NCBI GenBank assembly: GCA_022457155.1
Contig: JAJGOT010000236.1
Coordinates: 866,001 to 930,000 of the forward strand
DNA length: 64,000 nt
Direction: 5' to 3'
Source: Cladopsammia gracilis
Taxonomy: Eukaryota > Cnidaria > Anthozoa > Scleractinia > Dendrophylliidae
Below, one piece after another: positions 53,196 to 63,924 of this stretch (position 1 is its first letter; every line of letters starts with the position of its first letter). Below the pieces are notes generated by a model. It was not told the origin of the DNA. It saw only the letters and a program-made list of their open reading frames with translations, and searched no databases. Both the position numbers and the translations under genes were made by a program.

Positions 53196-53673
53196 CAGTG
53201 CCAAGCACAGTGTTTGTATGGGAATCTAGTGTCAAATAATTTCCGGATAAAATTTAAATTTTCTAATATTTGTGTTGGGACGAAATTATCTGAGTCCAAT
53301 TAGTGCCTGTAGTGAAATAAAGGACGCTCGCAAATGAAAATTTCGCAGGGAAGAGATGCTTCGATTACTTTCATACGTCATCAAGTATATGAAATGTGAT
53401 CAAAGATTTATTTTTCACTGGTTTCCCAGCAACGGCAGTAACCATAGCAGCACCAGCGTATTGCTCTTTATTACATCCTTTTTTTAAATCACTGGTGATC
53501 CTTGCAATCTGATTGACTCTCAGCAGTGCGATTTATTCCCAAATCGCACTATTTTGTAGTACTCGCGTATCACTCGCTGCAGACGAAGTTTGAATAAACA
53601 TAAGACGGTTTTCAAGTGGATCAATTTTTTTTTACAGTATGATATTGATCACCCGTATTGTTTCAATACCTTA

Positions 53674-54580
53674 AGGTGGCTCCAAGTAGTTTTTTTGGGT
53701 CACACTTCCCTTTTTGAGTGCGCTTATACATAATCTTACTTTAGTTCAATAAATCTGAATTTGATACCAGATGTTAGGCTTGGATGAAATTTTTGGATGA
53801 TGCTCCTTTTATGCTAATCAGCGTTTCCATAGCAACGGTAAAAAAATATGGCGATAAACAGTTTTTCAAAAATGTCTTTCGATTTTGGGGCTACCCGCGA
53901 CAAGCGAATAAATGCGCTATAATCTGAACTGTGTAGCACACAAAATGGCAAAATTTCAAACAGATTATAAACTGTTCGATTTTGAATAATGCGCTAAAAC
54001 ATTTTTAACACGTGTTTTTTCATGTTTGAAATATAAGCGGTCAAAACATCCATAGGTCTCACAAATTATCATTAAACTACCACAGAAAGTTTTCTCAGAC
54101 TAAAATTATTAATCCCTGCAAATAGCTCTGACTAATTCCATGGCAATAAAAAGATCGAGCTTTTCATTCAAATGCAGTTTAAAAAGGGTGAAAACGTCAA
54201 GCAAAACTGCATTTTTAATGAAAAGCTCGCTCTCTTTATTGCCGAGGAGTTAGTCAGAGCTATTTGCAGGGAGTAATAATTTAAGTCTGAGGAAACTTTC
54301 TGTGGTAATTTAATGATGACCTATGGAATGTTTCGACCGCTTACATTTCAAACATGAAAAACACGTGTTAAAAATGTTTTAGCGAATTTTTCAAAATCGA
54401 ACAATTTAATTTGTTTGAAATTTTCCCATTTAGTGTGCTAGACTATGTAGATTATAGTGCGTTTATTCGCTTGTCGCGGGTAGATTAGGAAAAACTGTTT
54501 TTCGCCATGTTTGTTTACCGTTGCTATGGAAACGCCAATTAGAATAAAAAGAGCATCGCTCAAAACTTTCATCCAATTGG
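53674..54580. repeat. Large fold-back element, arms of about 400 bp
   Basis: Starts after TTAA with GGTGGCTCCAAGTAG. The arms share CGTTTCCATAGCAACGGTAA, AACATTTTTAACACGTGTTT, GACTAAAATTATTA and AAAGCTCG, converging on GGTGAAAACGTCAAGC at 54,190. The right arm ends at about 54,578 without the outermost 100 bp. A related half copy is at 56,592. Confidence 0.85.
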
Positions 54581-54750
54581 GGTGCGTTCGATCGGGAAAT
54601 CCGGATTTCGATTTTGAAATCCGGATTTCGGATTTCCCAAAAAAAAGCAAAATCCGAAAACGGATTTCCAATTACCGAAATCCTTCTCCGCGATGGATTT
54701 CCATGAACAATGGAAATCCGAAATCCGAAATAATTTGCATTTGCGGCTAC
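54580..54750. repeat. AATCCGGATTTCG inverted/tandem repeat
   Basis: Multiple interleaved GAAATCCGGATTTC and GGAAATCCGAAATCCG motifs. Several are self-complementary. Confidence 0.8.
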
Positions 54751-55546
54751 TGTTATCGGGGTCACCCAGACAAAGTTAATCACAAAGCAGAACGGCAGAT
54801 GTATCGGGAACAATAGTTTCCAACATTTTTTACTTCAGCCAATGAAATGTCGAGTACGCCGTGATTAATTACGTTTTATGCACTGTTCGATTATTGATTT
54901 CCACCGTATTTTTAAAATTTGAGTTCCAAGCGCTGGGTTCTGGCATTATGATTAAGCTGAAATAAAATTAAGTAAAAAAGAAATTGAATTTAAAACCGTA
55001 AAAAGAGTATCGGCCGTATGTTTGAAGTTTCGGTAATTCAGTGTAGCGAATATTTCACTCAACCGTTTGAGTCAAATATTTTTTCACAGAGTTCGAGGTT
55101 TGGTTAATAGTTATTTCTATTTTTTGGCATATAAAAAGTTCTATAGACTTTACTTTCACAAAAAATGATTTCGTCAAAGCCTTCACCACCGCCTTGCCGT
55201 GAGAGATTGAAGAATCCACTCTAGTCGGCTCTGAAACCGCATTTAAATCTGCAACGGAAAAAAAATTCTGACAAAAATTTAATAATTAAGAGAATTGAGA
55301 TAAAGGAGCCGCTCTTTTACAAACGGTTAGAAAAATAAATGCGTATATGCTACGCTGGCAATGTGCCTTGTAACATTTGCAAAACAAAACAATGAAACAG
55401 CTGGCGGTCGAGTTTTAATTTGGCCGTCGCGTTCACTGTATTCATGCAGATTGAAATCAGTTCTCGCTCACATGCATGGCACATGACATTCATTTATGTA
55501 GCATGTGAAACTACTCAAATTTTTAAAGCTAGCTAACGCTTTTATA

Positions 55547-55857
55547 CAGTGTTTTGATTAAACGTTGTCATTGATCAGTCTCATCCCTACGCGACCAGAC
55601 CGAAAAGGATTATAGAGAGAAATCAATTCACATTCAACAACTGCACATTATCAAAATACGGAACGTCCTTAACGGAATATGTATCGAAGCGACTCTTGTT
55701 GTCTTTGCGTAACACGCGAAGACAAACGTGAGTTTTGTTCTCCATTGTAATTGCGATAGAGAATAATTAATCATGCATTTTAATTCACCCATACTCCCTT
55801 TCGGTCTGGTCGCGTAGGGGTAAGACCGATCAGTGACAACGTTTAATCAAAGGACTG
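55547..55857. repeat. 311-bp MITE with an empty-site paralogue
   Basis: The ends, CAGTG..TTTGATTAAACGTTGTCA and the inverse, run about 55 bp and include ACGCGACCAGACCGAAA. TA lies on both sides. The duplicated segment at 60,138-60,155 lacks it (CTTTATTCAACATTAGC), so insertion followed the duplication. Confidence 0.9.
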
Positions 55858-55895
55858 TATTCAACATAAGCTTCACGAGTAAACAAGTTGAAATT

Positions 55896-56330
55896 TCATT
55901 GTTCTGTACTCGACATTTTTTTGCTCCAATATCTTAGGGCATTAGGCCTGTTGTATGCAAGCCTAAAATGATGATTTTCGATGACTTCTCCATTCTGCAA
56001 CTTCTCCTCGTTTCGTGGCTGAGAATTGCTTCCGATCTGTGGCCATAATTCTCGTCTGATATTTGTTGCCTTTAACATGCACATACGTGCAACTGAGGAA
56101 GCTGTACGAGCAAATCCTTGCAGACCGCCAAATATGATGTATAGATTCGCCTGATTCACGACTATGGCATTGTCGTTATCACTTTCAATATCGCGAAGGC
56201 TTACAGTCTTGAAATATGTAACTTCCAGTCGATTTCGATTTCTCAGTTCCGTCAGAGCTTCAAGGACAATATTGAATGTAGGATCTGTTTGTACAAAGAT
56301 GGTCTCTTCAGGATCCATCGCCTGAGCCAT
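55896..56330 (-). CDS. Uncharacterised 144-residue protein (unit I copy)
   Basis: Open from ATG at 56,330 to TAA at 55,896. I chose this start because the frame upstream to 56,360 begins with GTG, not ATG; a second Met is four residues in. The protein begins MAQAMDPEETIFVQTDPTFN, has a hydrophobic/amphipathic stretch (LYIIFGGLQGFARTASSVAR) in the middle and an Arg/Asn/Gln-rich C-terminus ending KKMSSTEQ. No signal peptide and no recognised domain; only two Cys-poor segments. Its 5' end and promoter region are duplicated at 61.2-62.2 kb, where the frame is broken. It is probably transcribed, but could be the last exon of a longer gene. Confidence 0.5.
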   Translation of the reverse strand: MAQAMDPEETIFVQTDPTFNIVLEALTELRNRNRLEVTYFKTVSLRDIESDNDNAIVVNQANLYIIFGGLQGFARTASSVARMCMLKATNIRRELWPQIGSNSQPRNEEKLQNGEVIENHHFRLAYNRPNALRYWSKKMSSTEQ

Positions 56331-56591
56331 GATAAAAATGCTTAGAGTTATCCAGTACACTATTTAGATTGATTATTCTCGTGTATCTGAAACATGGGTG
56401 TGTCGGTTGAGCAGATGCACAAGACGCTAATTATTAATACGAACAAAACCGGTTCTCACCGGTTATGGACATGCAACCCTATACGGTTGGCGAATCTTTG
56501 ATGACGCTATTGTTTGCATTTTGTTTCATTAGAGATTCTGGATATGGTTTACTGACAACTGACAAAGACCCATGACAACGGACAAATAAGC

Positions 56592-57092
56592 TTAAGATGG
56601 CTTCAAGTAGTTTTTTTTGGGTCACACTTCCCTTTTTGAATGCGCTTATACATAATCTTACTTTAGCTCAATAAATCTGAATTTGAAAGTTTTGGATGAT
56701 GCTCTTTTTATGCTAATCAGCGTTTCCATAGCAACGGTAAACAAATATGGCGAAAAACAGTTTTTCCCAAATATCTTTCGATTTTGAGGCTACCCGTGAC
56801 AAACAAATTAAACTGTTCGATTTTGAATAATTCGCCAAAACATTTTTAACACTTGTTTTATCATGTTTGAAATATAAGCGTTCAAAACATTCCATAGGCC
56901 TCACAAATTACCACAAAAGGTTTCGTCAGACTAAAATTATTACTCCCTGCAAATTGCTCTGACTAATTCCTCGGCAATAAAGAGATCGAGCTTTTCATTC
57001 AAATGCAGTTTTAAAAGAGTGAAAACGTCAAGCAAAACTGCATTTGAATGAAAAGCTCGATCTCTTTATTGCCGAGGAATTAGTCAGAGCAC
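56592..57092. repeat. Fold-back element, partial copy
   Basis: Begins after TTAA with GATGGCTTCAAGTAG, follows the left arm of 53,674-54,580 and the central hairpin (CAAATGCAGTTTTAAAAGAG and inverse), then stops at GTCAGAGC, where 106-bp-unit sequence begins. The paralogous site at about 62,215 lacks it. Confidence 0.82.
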
Positions 57093-57420
57093 CACAGGAG
57101 CACCACTGGAGCACCACAAGAAAGTACTGCCATGGTCGCACTTCAGGATATCATCTACAGACTGACTCAAAGTTGGAACCGCCTTGTGCAATATATAAAA
57201 CAGTAGCACTGGAAGATACTGCTTAGTGGCTTAGCTTTCAATGAACAGCACCACAGGAAAGAACTGCGCAATAGTTTTTACTTAAATGTCCGCACCTTGG
57301 TATTTCAACCTCAGACTCAAAAGTTAGAATCAGATTGTACAACAAACAGCATCACAGGAAAGTAATGCTCAGTGGCTTTCATTTCACAGGACACACTTTA
57401 AAATTCCATCCACAGCCTCA
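57085..57420 (+). repeat. 106-bp unit array, about three to four degenerate units
   Basis: Units with GACTCAAAAGTTAGAATCAG, AACAGCATCACAGGAAAGTA and GTGGCTTTCATTTC. It occupies the position in duplication unit II that the 49-50 kb array has in unit I. Confidence 0.75.
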
Positions 57421-58647
57421 TAAGCTAAAACCAAATTGCTGAAAAGGCTTTAGCAATTCATCCGTGAATTATTCCTTGAAGTGTAACGAAAACGGGTTCT
57501 GCCGAGTTCTTTCATGGTGAACTAAAACATGCATGCAAGCTCTGATTTGGAGGTGTCATTTCAAAATTATTAAAACAGAATTCAACGATTTCCCATTTTA
57601 ACACTTCGCAGTTTTAGTATCACTAACTTTACATCAAAACAACTTGAACTTCAACAAAAGCAGCTCAGTAATAACTATAAAGGAAAGCAGGAAAGTATAA
57701 TTTTACAATAACTGTGCGAATTCTCGCGTGCTGATTGGCTAATTTTTATTATCAATAATAGTACAGACGCATAAAACGATAAAACTGACGCCATCAGCGA
57801 AAGTTTTTCAAACTTGTCAGCGCTGCGCTTTTTGTGACGAGAATTCTTTCACAAATCCAGAATTATTTAATGACAAAATCGTCCAAAATAGATGAGATGA
57901 ACCTCAAGAAGCTAAAACACAACCTTAAAGCGGAAAGATGAAGATGTTTGTTGAGAATCCAGAGCTGAAAATTGGAGGTGAGCAGGATTATAGTGCTGTG
58001 AGTCGCTGAAATAAGCTTTACCGGAGGTGAACTGAACCTTGTTTCAACGGATTATTTGAGAACAATTTTAACCGGAATAAAGGTTAGTTTAAAAATTCAG
58101 TTTTTCTAATATGTGTTTCTGACTTACTCCACTCAAACTTTTAATTTACGAGCCCGTGTTTCTCCGAATTATGGCTATGAAATTCTGGTTTTGTGGCGAT
58201 CGCATCTTGCATTTCCTTCCTTCGTTTCAACATCAGTTTTGGCGTTTTAACTTTGACAATGTTATGACGAATTTTATCATCAATAACAGGACAGACGCAT
58301 AAAAAACTGACGTCAATTTGTTAAATATCGTGTGGATGAGCAATATTTAGAAACTCAATGATATCTTTCTAAGACAACTTGTTTGCGAGTTTAAAACGTG
58401 GAAAAAAATACCTTTAAAACTGAAAGTCCTATTTAGTTTCCACTAGCTCTTTCTCGATTTTAAAAGTGTTTTTCGTTGATAATACTGTCTTTTGCTGCAT
58501 GGGCTCTGAGCCGATATATTGTTCAATCATTGTCAAATACGTCTCGTGTAACGAAGACCATGAAGTACTTAATGGTTACAATACAGAAATTAAATGTATA
58601 TTACGTAGTTCAGTGTAAGAAAATTGCAATGTTATGCCACCGTTCAA

Positions 58648-58866
58648 CCCTTTAATTTCAGCTCCCAAGAGTGCCAAAATCAAAATTCAAGAAAAAATCC
58701 CAAATTTCATCTTGTAAAATAATGAAAAACAAATGGTACCATGAAAAAGTTCTGCTGAAGAGGTTTCATTTGAATGGTCACATGCACCATAGGATTTCAT
58801 CCACAGACTCAAAAGTTACATGTCATTACATGTCTCCATAATTGACTCTGGGAGTGAAAAGGTTAA
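58648..58866 (+). repeat. Solo element of the 88-bp family, single unit (unit II)
   Basis: AACCCTTTAATTTCAGCTCC at the left and CTCTGGGAGTGAAAAGGTT at the right with one unit. It is at the paralogous position of 50,942-51,168, so the insertion predates the duplication. Confidence 0.86.
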
Positions 58867-58911
58867 TATCTTTACGTCTCAGTAAAAGCACACAATTTAA
58901 TTTCCACTTAC

Positions 58912-58981
58912 CAAATGCAGAAACGTGTTTAAGGATAAGAAATAATGCGTAACAAACCCACGTTCTATAACATATCGCCAT
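58912..58981 (-). CDS. Orphan signal-peptide exon B of the receptor type
   Basis: A 70-bp exon: ATG, MAICYRTWVCYALFLILKHV and SAF, then G|GTAAGTGG, phase 1. It differs from exon A by only a few residues near the cleavage region while the frame and donor are intact, which argues for selection or a recent duplication. No Ig exon follows before the uncharacterised gene at 56 kb. Possible alternative first exon for IgR3, or a relic. Confidence 0.6.
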
Positions 58982-59194
58982 GACGTTTCAATGTTGAAAT
59001 GCCATTCAGCAGCAACACGGTACAAAACAAAACAACCCGCTAAAGGGGTACAAATATCAGTCGTTAGAAAATACCGATGCATTGTTGCGCAATTTCATTG
59101 GCTGGCAAAGGTCAGGCGTGTAGGATATGTCTAGTATATGGATGGTATCATACGATATTCTCACTCGGTTTGAAGAAGCCTCGCGGCGATGCTG

Positions 59195-59690
59195 ATTTCC
59201 CTTTCGTAAACGGTCGATGCCATCTTTAACGGTCGACGCCATCATTAGCATTCATTAGTAACAAGCCTTTTGAAATGGTCGATGCTATGTCTCTTTAGTT
59301 TATGCGTGGATTGGGACGAAAGTAGGCTATCATTATTAGATACTAGAAATACGTGTCTCGCAGAACCTCGCGAAGCTCGGGGGAGGATGCACTGCAAAAT
59401 TTTAGCGATGTGGGAGTGATGGAATTTCTGATTTGACTGGAGAGGTTGGGTTGCATGTCGGCAATGGCCCCGAAATTTAAAGTTGAGACATTCTCGTTCC
59501 CAGTCGCTTGGATTTAACTTGTACTTAGTACCCTGTCTTTCTAAATTACAATAAATGGGAACTGGTAGTGGTCAGTTTTGGATTTTGAGCTGTGGGTCAC
59601 TGTAACTGCTATGGGACTGGGTATCAAAAGATCCTAGGGCCCTTCTCGGCAAAGTACCCGAGACCATACAAACAGGCCCTCAGTCGAATA
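59195..59690. other. No gene recognised
   Basis: Sequence between the two duplicated blocks of unit II; no counterpart in unit I was noticed. Confidence 0.5.
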
Positions 59691-60999
59691 TTGTTTCACA
59701 GAGTTCGAGGTTTGGTAAATAATTATTTCTATTTTCGGCATATACAAAGTTCTATAGACTTTACTTTCACAAAAATGATTTCTTCAAAACCTTCACCACC
59801 GCCTTGTGAGATTGCAGGAACCACTGTTGTGCTCAAACCGCGTAGAAAATCTACAGCGGAAAAAAATTCTGACGGCAATTTAATAATTAAAGAGAATTGA
59901 GATAAAGAAGCCGCTCTTTTAGAAAATAAATGCGTATATATGCTACACTGGCAGTGTGCCTTGTAACATTTGCAAAACAAAACAACGAAACAGCTGGCGG
60001 TTGAGTTTTTAATTTTTCCGATAATTAAAATCCGCCACACAATTTGCCCAAACATACGGCCGTCGCGTTCACTGCTTTCATACAGTTTGAAATTAGTTCT
60101 CCCTGCAAATTTTTGAAATCAGTTCTCCCAAATTTTTAAAGCTAACACTTTATTCAACATTAGCTTCACGAGTGAACAAGTTGAAATTTCATTGTTCTGT
60201 ACTCAACATTTCATTTCATTTCATTGGCTGAAGTAAAAAAAGTTGCGTTTTGCTTTGTGATTAGTTACACAGTAGCCGCACTGTAAAACATCCACCCGTT
60301 AAAATAATGATTGTTCTTTACTTTGCAATATATATTTCTGAGAAATAGAGGAAGCTTGCCATTGTTATTCAAATACAAATCAGATTTCATTCAAAGTTTC
60401 GAGACAACGTGTCGCTCTTGGCAGGAGGCGAAGTAGCATAACAAACACGAATTGAATAAAGTAGAGAATTAAATATGTTTGTGGGTTCATGTATGCGAAG
60501 CCCTACATGATGTAGATTTTTATACAAAATTTTGACATACGAAGTCTGGCTAAAAACGGTTACATAAAGTGACAATAATAAAATCTTAGATTGTGCAATC
60601 ATGAGTGTTTAGTGCAGCTATGAATTACATGAGTAAAATACGGCGGGGGCTGAAGTCTCTTTGTCCTCCATCAGTGTTAGTTGAAGCTAGAATAATCCAT
60701 TAAAGCTCCTATCATGATTGTGTAGTGCAGTCGTAAGGTTTGACTCTGTTAACAAATTCACAGACTTAAAATTAAATTGAAAGAAAGTCAAAATTACAAA
60801 AGCGTGACTATTCAAACGTCTCAAATTAAAGCTTTTGAGCATTTCAACAGAATCGGCCGCCTCATTCGTTTCTCAATATTTTTTATAGATAAAATGTGAA
60901 AGATTAGAACCTGAATTTACCAGTGCTGGTACTCGCGTAAAGAGTCACTTCGCTTTCTGCTGATCATCCACGGAATCAATAACACTTCTGGCTCAACGG

Positions 61000-61242
61000 C
61001 TAAGCAGAATGCAAAGGCCTTTTCCTTTTGTCCGGCTTTGCTTCTTCTTCCGAAGAAGAAGCGACGTCTTCTTCTCCTTTTTCTTCTTTTTCTTCTTTTC
61101 TTTTATTTCTTCTTCTTTTTGCTGTTGTTGGTCCTTGTCTTCTCTTGTTCTTGTTCTTGTTCTTGCTTTTCTTCTCATCTTTCTTCTTCTTTTCTTGTTC
61201 TTGTTCATCTTCTTGTACAAAGATGGTCTCTTTAGGATCCAT
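61000..61242 (-). pseudogene. Broken paralogue of the 144-residue gene
   Basis: Begins MDPKETIFVQ as in the unit I gene (MDPEETIFVQ) but then enters a Glu/Lys/Arg-rich low-complexity stretch made of TTC/CTT triplet runs and ends PLHSA. The first four codons and upstream region are separated from it by the 665-bp insertion at 61,251. The rest of the original protein is gone. Either a pseudogene or a new charged protein using only ten ancestral residues. Confidence 0.55.
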
Positions 61243-61250
61243 TGCCTGAG

Positions 61251-61915
61251 CTCAAGCAGTTTAAGGCCTGGGTTTAAAGTCTGTTTCGAAAATATGGTTG
61301 ACACGTAATATCTTCGGCTAGATTGTTTAGACCAGGTTGAGGTTGAAATTTTTCCTGAATGTTAATCTTGACGTCTTCTTCTGCCTTAATGCAAAAGTTT
61401 GGTCACGTGACATGTCACGTGATCAAAATTCAAAAATGAAACAAATTGGCGATATGCCAGCGAATTTTCTTTGTATAGTTGAATAAATTAGCTTTTCCGA
61501 TGGAGGTTTAACATATCTAACCTTCTACGTTTGGAATGATTGTCCTGCAGTTTTAAAATTACAGTTATAGATAATCAAAAGTTGAATTTTGGACTTAAAA
61601 ATGACCTTTGTCCTCACAAGTTTTTTTAGAGAACAATGGACGATCATTCCAAACGTGAAGGGATGGAAATATTTAATCTGCATCAGAAAAGCGTTTTTAT
61701 TTTATGTTTTCTCTTAAACCCGTCACCAATTAGTCAAATATTTGCTATTTCAAGAAAAATGGCCACGTGACATATCACGCGACTTATGGGAAGGCTTATT
61801 ATACCTGAAAATGTTAAGAAAGATAAGACCACTGAAGACCTTTCCATGTATCAAATTTCGATTCAGTTCCATGCCCTGTATTAAAGCCTTTGACCCAGGC
61901 CTTAAACTACTTGAG
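61251..61915. repeat. 665-bp TIR insertion splitting the duplicated gene
   Basis: CTCAAGCAGTTTAAGGCCTG at the left and CAGGCCTTAAACTACTTGAG at the right are inverted with one mismatch. The intact unit I sequence GCCTGAGCCATG is the empty site. The interior contains inverted AAC/GAATGATCGTCC pieces (61,534 and 61,637) and CACGTGACAT. Confidence 0.9.
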
Positions 61916-62321
61916 AAGCCATGATAAAAATGCTTGAGAGTTATCCAGTACACTATTTATATTGATTATTCTTGTGTATCTGAAACATATGCGAATCGGT
62001 GACGATGAGATGATGCAAGATGATGATTAATACGAACAAAACCGGTTCTCACCAGTAATGGACATGCAACAAGAGAACATGCAACCATATAAGGTAGGCG
62101 AATCTTTCTTCACGTAATTGTTTGCATTTTCTTTTCATTAGAGGGTCTGGATATGGTTTACTGACAACTGACAAATAACGCATGACAACGGACAAATAAG
62201 TTTAAGAAAACTACGTAACATATCTATTTCTGATGTCGCTATTTTTTATGACTATTAAAATTAATCATTTACATTTTCCCCTTAAAGTGATATAGCTATC
62301 ACGTTTAATAAGACTGTCGCA

Positions 62322-62570
62322 TGATCTTACGGTGGCCACGCGTTCGAAGCGTAAACTACGAGCAGGTCCGTCAAGCGAGAAACAAAAAAAAAATTAGCGA
62401 GCGGAAAATGGCCACGCAAAACCTGGGGCGAGACAGGCGCGCGGCAAAAGAGGGTCTCTCTTTTCCCGCGCGCTCGTCTCGCGGCCATTATCCGCTCGAA
62501 AATATTTTCTCGTTTCTTAATTGCTCGATGGACTAAGCTGGGAAAGAGGGACTGATGCTCGAAGTCTACT
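62322..62570. repeat. Palindrome related to 15,645-15,845 (copy 2)
   Basis: The arms include GGTCCGTCAAGCGAGAAAC and GCTCGATGGACTAAGCTGGG; the core has AATGGCCACGCAAAACCTGG. Same outer arms as the 15.7 kb palindrome, but inner arms are diverged. Confidence 0.75.
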
Positions 62571-62942
62571 CGAAACGTCACAGTGAAACTTAAGCGTACC
62601 CCATGTTAAGGAGGGATTCAACCTAAATGTGAATGAAATTTGAAGAGGTTTAAAGAAGGGATAGAAGAAAGAAAATGATCTTTGGAACACCAACGTACAG
62701 ACAGTTGATACCCACACAAGAACACCCCAGATTGCTAGTGGACTAAATTTTACAAATCCTTTGAGAAAACTATTTCCTTCCAAAAATACCCAAAAATCAT
62801 CCAAACATTTACATGATTCATGAGATGAGCAAAGAGTTTTTGGATTGCTTGAAACGTGAACGAGATATTTTTATTAAAGCCATGTTAAGTGGCGGGAAAA
62901 TGGCGTTCACGTTAAGTCCCGCCATAAGCGAACACCCTCTAT

Positions 62943-63374
62943 TAAGACTACGTTTACACTAAAGGTGATTTTTCCAGATTTGTGACGAATCCGGAACATT
63001 TTGGTACCAGATTCGTTTAGCCGTTTACACGCAGATGGATGAATCCGAAACCAAAAAGTTACCGGTTAAATGGTCGCGTCTCCGGAGATTTTGAATCCGA
63101 AATCTAAAGTGAATACTTTGTATCCAATTACTGTATTAAAATTCGCAATGTTTTGAAGTGTAAACAGTTGTTCCCATGAATCCGGATACTTTTTCGTCTG
63201 CTTTGTAACCGTTCCCGCATGAATGTCCTCGGATTTATCGATGTGTGTAAACGGTTAGGCTTCCAAATACCCTTTAGTATAAACGCCTGCGAATCCGAAT
63301 ACCGCAAATTTAATAAATCCGGAAGCATTTATGAATCCGGAAAAATCTCCTCTAGCATAAACGTAGTCTAAGCC
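62943..63374. repeat. 432-bp TIR element with AGACTACGTTTA ends
   Basis: TTAAGACTACGTTTACACTA on the left and TAGCATAAACGTAGTCTAAG on the right are inverted. The interior has many GAATCCGGA and CCGAAATC motifs and a central short inverted pair around GTTTACACG/CGTGTAAAC. Confidence 0.78.
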
Positions 63375-63499
63375 GACACCTGCGAGGGTCCCGGAGGGTT
63401 TCACTGTTTTAAGGCAATCATGGATTTTATCGTGTCGATTAAGAGTGATGTGGCGTTCGACCACACTGATGCCGCATTCCGATAGCTGATTTCAAGGGA

Positions 63500-63924
63500 A
63501 CTGGCAACGAAGTATGCCATAACAACTCAAACAGTGGCAACAAGAGCTGCTGAGTCTGCTCGTTGAACAGAAAGCCAGCGAATTAAACGGTATGGTTGCT
63601 TTTGTTGTCTTCTCGTTTAGCTTCAAGTCGCCAAACTTAACTCGGTGTTGTTCATCACGAGCTCGCCAGCCAAAGAACATAGTGTTGTTAAACCATGCAG
63701 ATGGTACGCAAAGGGCTTTGCGGAGAATGGTCTCCCAGCTGTTTTTCTTCCCACAACTCATGGATTTCATCCTCTCTCAGTGCGACGGCTTTATTTGGTC
63801 TTTGACCTCTGCGACATCTTGTCTTCTCAATTTTAGAAGACAAAGCTTCTCTGTCCGTGGAAAATTGTATGTCTGTAAGTTCCTTGTCCACGTACAAAAC
63901 GGTCACGCGGCTTCTGAACAGTGA
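63500..63924 (-). pseudogene. DUF3504 / Crypton recombinase-derived protein fragment, frameshifted
   Basis: Read from 63,924 down: TDREALSSKIEKTRCRRGQR, then AVALREDEIHELWEEKQLGD and HSPQSPLRT. After a one-base frame change, WFNNTMFFGWRARDEQHRVK and FGDLKLNEKTT follow. This matches the ZMYM/QRICH1-type DUF3504 domain (LW..G.LG.H.P..LL, then FG.R...EH..L..GD.), which derives from Crypton tyrosine recombinases. The frame change near 63,720 shows decay. The N-terminal part may continue beyond the window. Confidence 0.65.

Larger units (their letters stand above)
57420..59195. repeat. Segmental duplication of 50,330-51,500 (unit II, first part)
   Basis: Long colinear similarity from AACGAAAACGGGTTCTGCCG through CATGGGCTCTGAGCCGATAT to GGTTTGAAGAAGCCTC. 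It is interrupted at about 57,700-58,325 by an insertion absent from unit I, with two related pieces containing ACAGACGCATAAAA. Confidence 0.9.
59690..62215. repeat. Segmental duplication of 55,080-56,592 (unit II, second part)
   Basis: Colinear similarity starts at GAGTTCGAGGTTTGG and includes TTGAAATTTCATTGTTCTGT. It resumes at 61,213 (TGTACAAAGATGGTCTCTT) and continues past 61,915 through the presumed promoter (AATACGAACAAAACCGGTTC) to about 62,215. In between are new DNA at 60,240-61,210 and an inserted element. Confidence 0.88.

Noticed and set aside
61009..61308. Leu/Phe/Ser-rich plus-strand frames
   Set aside because: Triplet-repeat (TTC/CTT) translation antisense to the broken paralogue.
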